Position numbers and translations under genes: made by a program. Of a DNA stretch of 64,000 nt, positions 58,864-64,000 are shown in pieces. The DNA is taken from assembly GCF_049647105.1 (NCBI RefSeq), contig NZ_JBARWZ010000010.1, positions 1-64,000 of the forward strand. Direction: 5' to 3'. This DNA is from Actinophytocola sp049647105 (GTDB lineage Bacteria; Actinomycetota; Actinomycetes; Mycobacteriales; Pseudonocardiaceae). Below the pieces are notes generated by a model that was not told where the DNA came from, ran no database searches, and saw only the letters and a program-made list of their open reading frames with translations. Numbering within the stretch: the stretch's first letter is position 1; each line of letters opens with the position of its first letter.

Positions 58864-59717
58864 TCCGTCATCTCCATGCTGTTGTTCGGGATGGCATCGA
58901 CGATGAGCTTGGCGGTGTCGGCCGGGCTCATCGCTTCCCGGCGGAGCTGGTCCGCCGTGTCCTGGTAGGCGCGGACGTCCGCGTCTTCGACGATGAACGC
59001 CGACGATCGGTGGTTCTCCATGAACACCGTGGTCGGCAAGTCCTCGAACTCGTAGACGATGAATGAGCTGCCCGGCGTCCACACCGTGCCGACGTCGATG
59101 GCCTGCAACGTGACGTTCTTGAGGTTGGTGAGATCGCGGACATGCTCGAGCTGCGCCGTCCTGACCAGGGTGCCGCCGAACATGCCGTGAATGGCAGGCA
59201 GCCCGACCACCGCGTCCAGGCGGACGGTGGATGTGCGGCGAGTGAGGACGTCGCGGCGCGCCGTGCGGATCATCACGCGGGACTCGAGGTCGGCGCCGGT
59301 GATCGTGGTTTCGCCTGCCCTGATCAGAGCGCGCCCGTAGTCGCTGCATTGCAGCAGGCCCGGCCACCACACCAGTTGGAACTCGAAGATCCGGGAGGCG
59401 TGCCGTTCGCACTCGAGCACCGAGGCGAGCACGGGGTTGATGCCGGGAGGTCCGGCGACCAGCCAGTCTGTTTCGGCTTCCGCGCCGCGTGCGATGGACA
59501 GGATGCGGTCGCGTTCCGGTCCGGTGACGTTGATGCGGGCGAGGAACGATGCGGTGTCGGTGACGTCGGGTGCGCGTTCGCCGTCGTCGAGCCACCGGTT
59601 GACCTTCGTGTGTGAAATGTCGAGTTGGCGTGCGACTTCGCGAGCGGACATGCCGGACTCAGCGAGGGCACTTCGCAGTGCCGCCTTGAGTGCTCGAGCG
59701 CGCCAACTGGTCGCCAT
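58860..59717 (-). CDS. WhiJ-type regulator (XRE HTH + DUF5753)
   Basis: 285 residues: N-terminal helix-turn-helix ('MSAREVARQLDISHTKVNRWL'), then the DUF5753 region from about residue 95 ('QLVWWPGLLQCSDYGRALI', 'EHVRDLTNLKNVTLQAIDVG', 'YEFEDLPTTVFMENHR'). This is the class of WhiJ and its many Streptomyces relatives that control development and antibiotic production with a DUF397 partner. ATG 59717 has TAGGGT 6 nt upstream (59724-59729), so it may be leaderless. It is divergent from a five-gene operon across a perfect 14-bp inverted repeat. Confidence 0.9.
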   Translation of the reverse strand: MATSWRARALKAALRSALAESGMSAREVARQLDISHTKVNRWLDDGERAPDVTDTASFLARINVTGPERDRILSIARGAEAETDWLVAGPPGINPVLASVLECERHASRIFEFQLVWWPGLLQCSDYGRALIRAGETTITGADLESRVMIRTARRDVLTRRTSTVRLDAVVGLPAIHGMFGGTLVRTAQLEHVRDLTNLKNVTLQAIDVGTVWTPGSSFIVYEFEDLPTTVFMENHRSSAFIVEDADVRAYQDTADQLRREAMSPADTAKLIVDAIPNNSMEMTE

Positions 59718-59784
59718 TGCCTCACCCTAACCGAGAGCCGTCACGGACAGACATCGGGAATTCCTTGCGTTCTCGCCTTGCGTA

Positions 59785-59820
59785 ACTGGCACGTTCCACT
59801 CACACTTGGAACGTGCCAGT
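59785..59820. promoter_or_regulatory. Perfect 14-bp inverted repeat in the divergent promoter region
   Basis: ACTGGCACGTTCCA (59785-59798) and its exact complement (59807-59820) flank an 8-nt spacer, midway between the WhiJ-type regulator and the small-gene operon. Further GTTCCAC half-sites follow at about 59832. Location between two start sites argues for an operator, not a terminator. Confidence 0.6.
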
Positions 59821-59864
59821 CATTATCGGATGTTCCACACACGATACCTCTGGGAAGGCGGGGC

Positions 59865-60071
59865 ATGACGGAGCCGTGGAAGCAGGAGCAGACGTGCAAG
59901 GACGTGTTCGAGCGGCCTGCGATGTCGAGGGTGTTTCTCACGGACAACCATCGGATCGGCGTTCTCAACCCGCCTGGTGACGTCGCCACCTACAGCACCG
60001 CTGAGGCGCAGGCGTTGCAGCAGACACTTTGGAACGCGGTGCTTGAGGCGATACGCAGGGGCGCCGAGTAA
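59865..60071 (+). CDS. Small protein 1 of the five-gene operon
   Basis: 68 residues, soluble, no recognised family ('QEQTCKDVFERPAMSRVFLT', 'IGVLNPPGDVATYSTAEAQA'). It starts at ATG 59865 after GGGAAGG. Its TAA overlaps the next ATG (TAATG). First gene of a tightly packed operon divergent from the WhiJ-type regulator. Confidence 0.65.
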   Translation: MTEPWKQEQTCKDVFERPAMSRVFLTDNHRIGVLNPPGDVATYSTAEAQALQQTLWNAVLEAIRRGAE

Positions 60072-60163
60072 TGCCTTCCTGGCTGCTTCCTTGGCTGTGT
60101 GTTGCCGCCGCGTTCGTCGTGCTCGGCGGGCTGGTGTGGCTGGGCACAAGGAGGCAGCCATGA
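60071..60163 (+). CDS. 30-residue membrane peptide
   Basis: A single hydrophobic helix (MPSWLLPWLCVAAAFVVLGG then LVWLGT) with a basic C-terminal end (RRQP). It overlaps the preceding stop (TAATG) and the following start (ATGA), so translation of all three is coupled. Too short for standard gene finders; the overlap pattern is the main support. Confidence 0.5.
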   Translation: MPSWLLPWLCVAAAFVVLGGLVWLGTRRQP

Positions 60164-60492
60164 CACCAGAGCAGGCCGGATGGGCTGTCTTCACCTGTCT
60201 TGTGATCTTCGGCGGCGAGTGCGTGTTGCTGCTCCAGCGGGCAGTGGAACGGGACACAACCCGCTTCCACCGCGATCTTGAAGAGAGTCTTCGGAGTCTC
60301 GGCCGTGTCGTCCCCGGCGACTCCGAAGTGGGCAGCGCTGCACCTCCCCCACGCGCGCTGCCCCCACGGGCCGGGGGTGATGTCGGCGACCGCGTCGTAC
60401 CCGCCACATCACCCCCGGCCCCGTATGCCATGACGGGCGCGGCTGACCCCCGACCTGCCGCGCCCGTCACGCCCGCCAACGGAGGCATGTGA
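60160..60492 (+). CDS. Single-pass membrane protein with Pro-rich tail
   Basis: 110 residues: one transmembrane helix (about 6-26, 'AGWAVFTCLVIFGGECVLLL'), a short charged helix (RAVERDTTRFHRDLEESLRS), then a low-complexity Pro/Ala tail that is probably disordered. GGAGG at 60150-60154 and the ATGA overlap support ATG 60160. No family recognised. Confidence 0.6.
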   Translation: MTPEQAGWAVFTCLVIFGGECVLLLQRAVERDTTRFHRDLEESLRSLGRVVPGDSEVGSAAPPPRALPPRAGGDVGDRVVPATSPPAPYAMTGAADPRPAAPVTPANGGM

Positions 60493-60734
60493 TGGGCAGA
60501 CACTCCGACCCTGCCTGGCCTGGTGACCTGCTGTGGCGGCAGTCGCCGTGGGACCACTTCGTCCATGCGCACCGCGAGTTAGGGGAGGTGTCGTCGGAGG
60601 CGGTCTGCGGACATTGCGCGCCGACGTCACGGTTGATCGACCCGTTGCCGGGAGCGAAGCGGTGCCTCGCCTGCCTGCTGATCCACGGCGGGGACCTCGC
60701 CGACCAGCACGGGGAGCGGTACCGGTGGACCTGA
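60492..60734 (+). CDS. Small zinc-ribbon-like protein
   Basis: 80 residues with two CxxC knuckles (Cys39/42 in AVCGHC and Cys58/61 in RCLAC) that should bind one zinc. A Trp/His-rich N-terminus (PGDLLWRQSPWDHFVHAHRE) precedes them. GGAGG lies 6 nt before ATG 60492, which overlaps the previous stop (TGATG). Could be a regulator or an adaptor; unrecognised. Confidence 0.6.
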   Translation: MGRHSDPAWPGDLLWRQSPWDHFVHAHRELGEVSSEAVCGHCAPTSRLIDPLPGAKRCLACLLIHGGDLADQHGERYRWT

Positions 60735-60778
60735 AGATATCGCGCGACGACGCGACCAAAAGAAGGAAGGACGTGCAG

Positions 60779-60931
60779 ATGAAGCCGGGCGACAAGGAAC
60801 GGCTGGAGACACTGCGCATGCTCGCGTTGGACTCGGCCAAGAACGGCGACACCAAGCAGGCGAAGAATGTCATGGAGCTGGGGAAGGCCATGGAGAAGCA
60901 GATCAAGGACGAGGAACAGCGGGGCCAGTGA
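60779..60931 (+). CDS. 50-residue charged helical protein
   Basis: Lys/Glu-rich with heptad-like spacing ('KERLETLRMLALDSAKNGDT', 'NVMELGKAMEKQIKDEEQRG'), probably one long helix. ATG 60779 is preceded at 8 nt by GAAGGAAGG. A longer version from GTG 60725 is possible. Last gene before a hairpin. Confidence 0.5.
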   Translation: MKPGDKERLETLRMLALDSAKNGDTKQAKNVMELGKAMEKQIKDEEQRGQ

Positions 60932-60960
60932 CCGCCGCGTGGCGGCCCGCGCCGTTCGTC

Positions 60961-60987
60961 CCTGTCACCACGGTCAGCGGTGACAGG
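60961..60987 (+). terminator. Hairpin after the five-gene operon
   Basis: CCTGTCACC and GGTGACAGG form a perfect 9-bp stem with a 9-nt loop, 30 nt after the last stop. Confidence 0.65.
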
Positions 60988-61045
60988 AACAGCACGAGCC
61001 GCCGCAGGGTTAGTTCGCCTGGACGCAGCAAAGCAGTTCAGGTGT

Positions 61046-61228
61046 TCAGCGGGACAGGCGGTCGTCTCGCACGGCGGCGATCAACGACTGCCATGGCAGA
61101 TCGAGGTGAGGGCCGCCCGGGTTCTTGCTGTCGCGGACAGTCCCGGTGTTGCTGAGTTCGATGCACGCGCCCTGCTGCTCGGAACGCGTCGACTTGCGCC
61201 ACGTCGTGGTGTCCTGAGATACGGTCAA
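61046..61228 (-). CDS. DUF397 small protein (copy 2)
   Basis: 60 residues, still intact ('TWRKSTRSEQQGACIELSNT', 'PWQSLIAAVRDDRLSR'). It begins with TTG 61228 overlapping the stop of the broken regulator fragment (TTGA). Its regulator partner is truncated, so it is an orphan that might cross-talk with the intact pair at 58.7-59.7 kb. Confidence 0.8.
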   Translation of the reverse strand: MTVSQDTTTWRKSTRSEQQGACIELSNTGTVRDSKNPGGPHLDLPWQSLIAAVRDDRLSR

Positions 61229-61436
61229 GATGTCGTCTCCAAGCTGTTGTTCGGGATGGCATCAGCGATGAGCTTGGCGTTGTCGGCCGGGCTCGTCGCC
61301 TCCCGGCGGATGGTCTCCGCCGTGGTCTTGTAGTCAGCCACACATCCGCTTCATCCATGAGGATCACACCGCTGCGGTGGTGCTTGAGGTGGACGGTCGC
61401 GGGCAGGTGGTGGCGAGGGTCTGGATCTCCCTGCAC
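61225..61436 (-). pseudogene. WhiJ-type regulator remnant (C-terminus, frameshifted)
   Basis: 'HHLPATVHLKHHRSGVILMD' then, after a 2-nt (TG) insertion near 61335-61340, 'ADYKTTAETIRREATSPADN' and 'AKLIADAIPNNSLETTS'. These align with the end of the regulator at 58860-59717. The N-terminal 220 residues are missing; the fragment begins at the gnd stop codon. Confidence 0.8.
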
Positions 61437-62866
61437 TATCCGTCTACTTCACGCCTGTCTTCGCCCCACATGGTGTGGAACGTGCCGTCCTTGTCGACGC
61501 GCCGGTAGGTGTGCGCGCCGAAGAAGTCGCGCAGGCCCTGGATCAGCGAGGCGGGCAGCCGCTCGGTGCGCAGGCCGTCGTAGTACGCGAGCGACGAGGA
61601 GAAGGCGGGCGTCGGGATGCCAGCCTGCGCCGCGTGCACGACGACCCGCCGCCACGACTCCTGGCCCTCCGCGACCGCGTCCCGGAAGTACGGCGCTACC
61701 AGCAACGACTCCGGCCGCGCGTCGGCGTACGCCTCCTTGATGCGGTCGAGGAACCGGGCGCGGATGATGCAGCCGCCGCGCCAGATCGTGGCCATCGCGC
61801 CGAGGTCGATGTCCCAGTCGTACTCCGCGCTCGCGGCGGCCATCTGGTCGTAGCCCTGCGCGTACGCGACGACCTTCGACGCGTACAGCGCCTTGCGGAC
61901 GTCGTCGACGAACGTCTCGCGGTCGGCACGAGGCACCGAACCGGGGCCGGGCAGTGCCTTCTGCGCCGCGACGCGCTGCTCGGGGTGCGCGGACAGGGCC
62001 CGCGCGAACGTGGCCTCCGCGATGCCGGTCACCGGCACCCCCAGGTCGAGCGCGGTCTGCACGGTCCAGCGACCGGTGCCCTTCTGCTCGGCCTGGTCGA
62101 CGATGACGTCGACGAACGCGTTGCCGGTCGCGGCGTCGACGTGGCCGAGGACCTCCGCGGTGATCTCGATGAGGAACGACTCCAGGTCACCGGAGTTCCA
62201 CTCGGCGAAGATCTCCGCCAGTTCCTTCGGCGACGCGCCGAGACCGTCGCGCAGCAGGTGGTACGCCTCGGCGATGAGCTGCATGTCGGCGTACTCGATG
62301 CCGTTGTGCACCATCTTGACGAAGTGACCCGCACCGTCCGGGCCGACGTGCGTGCAGCAGGGGGTGCCGTCGACCTGCGCGGCGATCTTCTCGAACATCG
62401 GGCCGAGCGTCGCGTAGGACTCCTTCGAGCCGCCGGGCATGATGCTCGGCCCGAGCAGCGCACCCTCCTCGCCACCCGAGACGCCGGCGCCGACGAAGTG
62501 CAGGCCGTGCTCGCGCAGCTCGGCCTCGCGCCGCCGCGTGTCGGCGAAGTGTGCGTTGCCGCAGTCGATGACGATGTCACCCACGTCGAGGAGCGGGATC
62601 AGCTCCTCGATCACCGCGTCGGTCGGCGCACCAGCCTTGACCATGATCACGATGCGCCGCGGCCGCTCCAGCGCGGCCACGAAGTCCGCGACCGACTCGG
62701 CCGGCACGAAGACTCCCTCGTCACCGTGCTCCTCGACGAGCGAGCGGGTGCGGGCAGGCGTGCGGTTGTGCAGCGCGACGGAAAAGCCGTTCCGCGCGAG
62801 GTTGCGGGCCAGGTTGCGGCCCATGACCGCAAGCCCGGTGACACCGATCTGTGCCTGATTTGCCAT
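61436..62866 (-). CDS. gnd: 6-phosphogluconate dehydrogenase (decarboxylating)
   Basis: Oxidative pentose-phosphate step giving ribulose-5-phosphate, CO2 and NADPH. 476 residues, the long form. N-terminal NADP motif GLAVMGRNLA, then 'VIDCGNAHFADTRRRE', 'GAGVSGGEEGALLGPSIMPGG', 'VKMVHNGIEYADMQL' and the C-terminal 'IWRGGCIIRARFLDRIKEAY' and 'RDFFGAHTYRR'. ATG 62866 is preferred; sequence upstream is non-homologous. Confidence 0.96.
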   Translation of the reverse strand: MANQAQIGVTGLAVMGRNLARNLARNGFSVALHNRTPARTRSLVEEHGDEGVFVPAESVADFVAALERPRRIVIMVKAGAPTDAVIEELIPLLDVGDIVIDCGNAHFADTRRREAELREHGLHFVGAGVSGGEEGALLGPSIMPGGSKESYATLGPMFEKIAAQVDGTPCCTHVGPDGAGHFVKMVHNGIEYADMQLIAEAYHLLRDGLGASPKELAEIFAEWNSGDLESFLIEITAEVLGHVDAATGNAFVDVIVDQAEQKGTGRWTVQTALDLGVPVTGIAEATFARALSAHPEQRVAAQKALPGPGSVPRADRETFVDDVRKALYASKVVAYAQGYDQMAAASAEYDWDIDLGAMATIWRGGCIIRARFLDRIKEAYADARPESLLVAPYFRDAVAEGQESWRRVVVHAAQAGIPTPAFSSSLAYYDGLRTERLPASLIQGLRDFFGAHTYRRVDKDGTFHTMWGEDRREVDG

Positions 62867-62900
62867 GTGCACACTCTGCCCGAGGACGCCGCGTGACGCA

Positions 62901-63038
62901 TCACTCCTCGTCGGGGCGGTCCAGCTCCTCCTCGAGGATCTGGTCGATCTTGCCGGCGGCCCCGCGCAGCGCGCGAACAGCGTAGAAGACGAGTACGACG
63001 AGTACCGCGGCACCGATCGTGATGGTCAGTGCGACCAT
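62901..63038 (-). CDS. 45-residue membrane protein
   Basis: One transmembrane helix (about 4-22, 'LTITIGAAVLVVLVFYAV') followed by a charged, acidic tail (ALRGAAGKIDQILEEELDRPDEE, helical). ATG 63038 has GGTGGA 8 nt upstream. It sits 34 nt upstream of gnd. Function unknown. Confidence 0.6.
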   Translation of the reverse strand: MVALTITIGAAVLVVLVFYAVRALRGAAGKIDQILEEELDRPDEE

Positions 63039-63230
63039 GGGGTCATTCCACCGTTTCCGTTGTGCCGCCCACGGAATGCGAACCATACTCGACCACAATG
63101 GCCTGTGTGCGGTTTGCGAGTCGCCGGATTTCGTCTCCTGTCGACACTGAGCAACCGAGACACGTGACGACGCCGGTGTGATCCGGGCCGGACGCGAAAT
63201 GTCCTGGCCGCCGCCGATGTTGTGCGTGGC

Positions 63231-64000
63231 ATGCTGGAGTCGGACGTGGTGGTGATCGGGGCCGGGCAGGCGGGGCTGTCCAGCGCGTACTTCCTGCGGC
63301 GCGCCGGGATGGACTTCGTCGTGCTGGACGCGAACCCCGCGCCGGGTGGCGCGTGGCAGCACCGCTGGCCGACGCTGCGGATGGCGACCGTGCACGGCAT
63401 CTTCGACCTGCCCGGCATGCGGTTCACCCCGCCGGCACCCGGCGAGCGGGCGGCGACCGCCGTGCCCGCGTACTTCGCCGCCTACGAACGGAACCACGAC
63501 CTCGACGTGCGTCGGCCGGTGACCGTGTCCTCGGTGCGCGACCTGGGGCAACGCCTCGAAGTGGCTACCTCCGACGGCGGTGTCGCGGCCCGCGCGGTGA
63601 TCAACGCGACCGGCACCTGGACGCGACCGTTCTGGCCGCACTACCCCGGCCGGTTCGACGGCATCGCGCTCCACACCGCCGACTACCGCGGCCCTGACGA
63701 GTTCGCGGGCAAGCGGGTGCTGGTCGTGGGCGGCGGCACGTCCTCGGTGCAGCTGCAGCTGGAACTGGCCGAGGTCGCCGAGACGTTCTGGGTCACCCGC
63801 AAGCCGCCGCGGTTCCGCACCGGGCCGTTCACCCACGAGTACGGCCGGGAGATCATCGCCCGCGTCGACGAACGCGTCCGGGCCGGGCTGCCGCCGGAGA
63901 GCGTGGTCGCCGCGACCGAGCTGTCGCTGACCCCGGAGGTCGTGGCGGCACAGGGGAAAGGCCTGCTGAAACGGCGTCCCATGTTCGATCGGCTGGTGCC
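63231..64000 (+). CDS. Flavin-dependent monooxygenase (FMO/CzcO-like), cut by window end
   Basis: At least 256 residues; the gene continues past the window. FAD motif GAGQAG (near residue 11), 'GGAWQHRWPTLRMATVHGIF', an 'NATGTWTRPFWPHYPG' segment, and the second dinucleotide motif 'VLVVGGGTSSVQ'. This is the class of FAD/NADPH oxidoreductases that oxygenate amines, sulfides or ketones, or act as FAD-NAD(P)H reductases. ATG 63231 is the first start in frame before the FAD motif. Substrate unknown. Confidence 0.85.
   Translation, partial: MLESDVVVIGAGQAGLSSAYFLRRAGMDFVVLDANPAPGGAWQHRWPTLRMATVHGIFDLPGMRFTPPAPGERAATAVPAYFAAYERNHDLDVRRPVTVSSVRDLGQRLEVATSDGGVAARAVINATGTWTRPFWPHYPGRFDGIALHTADYRGPDEFAGKRVLVVGGGTSSVQLQLELAEVAETFWVTRKPPRFRTGPFTHEYGREIIARVDERVRAGLPPESVVAATELSLTPEVVAAQGKGLLKRRPMFDRLV

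Larger units (their letters stand above)
61002..61436 (-). repeat. Degenerate duplicate of the 58.6-59.1 kb segment
   Basis: From CCGCAGGGTTAG (the last codons of the lipoprotein gene in copy 1) through DUF397 and the regulator C-terminus, the order matches 58604 to about 59070, with many substitutions. The 11-bp terminator stem of copy 1 has been lost. The duplicate stops at the gnd stop codon. Confidence 0.8.

Noticed and set aside
60928..61155. Rightward 75-codon frame starting in the last stop of the small operon
   Set aside because: It runs through a hairpin and is antisense to DUF397 copy 2; composition is non-coding (Arg/Ser-rich).
1..64000. tRNA or rRNA genes
   Set aside because: I found no cloverleaf or rRNA-like segment by eye; a tRNA scan would be needed to be certain.

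Overview
The window is high-GC DNA from an actinomycete. Its conserved core, read right to left, runs argS-lysA-hom-thrC-thrB-rho-rpmE-prfA-prmC-tsaC ... wecA-atpI-atpBEFHAGDC-DUF2550 ... cobalamin adenosyltransferase ... murA. This is the order I know from Mycobacterium tuberculosis (Rv1292 to Rv1315). The ethylmalonyl-CoA mutase, the WhiJ-type/DUF397 pairs, the DUF3558 lipoproteins, a MurA with Asp in place of the catalytic Cys, and frequent leaderless GTG/ATG starts point to Pseudonocardiales (Lentzea/Saccharothrix-like). The genus is inference only.

Layout. 0.25-5.6 kb: a two-unit 3-hydroxyacyl-CoA dehydrogenase, two DUF3558 lipoproteins and two small membrane proteins. 5.8-6.4 kb: a decayed tyrosine integrase. 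6.4-14 kb: nucS, a DeoR regulator divergent from an MFS exporter, an enoyl-CoA hydratase next to an ectoine-type ABC transporter (ehuBCDA), and an orphan binding protein. 14-25 kb: ethylmalonyl-CoA mutase, gamma-glutamyltransferase, DedA protein, RibD-like reductase, murA, two oxidoreductases, adenosyltransferase and a DUF1206 protein. 25.4-35.2 kb: DUF2550, the ATP synthase operon and wecA. 35.3-38 kb: PPK2, an anchored protein, a TPR protein and a tandem repeat array. 38-49.8 kb: translation/termination genes, then the aspartate-family amino-acid operon with ATGA-type stop/start overlaps. 49.9-53.4 kb: DUF3105 twins, DUF305 and a CDF cation exporter. 53.4-61.4 kb: an accessory zone with an IS3-family element that truncated an acyltransferase-like gene, an XRE/TPR regulator, a NACHT-protein remnant, a WhiJ-type regulator with DUF397 partner divergent from an operon of five very small unknown genes, and a decayed copy of the DUF397/regulator end. 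61.4-64 kb: gnd, a tiny membrane protein and a partial flavin monooxygenase.

Beyond ordinary annotation: (i) a dispersed repeat of about 86 bp with nested hairpins, present singly at 4.3 and 14.0 kb and as a four-unit tandem array at 37.6-38.0 kb; two of the three loci run directly into the -10 element of a leaderless gene; (ii) many starts preceded by a TAnnnT hexamer 6-7 nt upstream; (iii) near-identical palindromes upstream of two acyl-CoA-metabolism genes; (iv) a perfect 14-bp inverted repeat between the WhiJ-type regulator and the five-gene small-protein operon, the best candidate here for an undescribed system.
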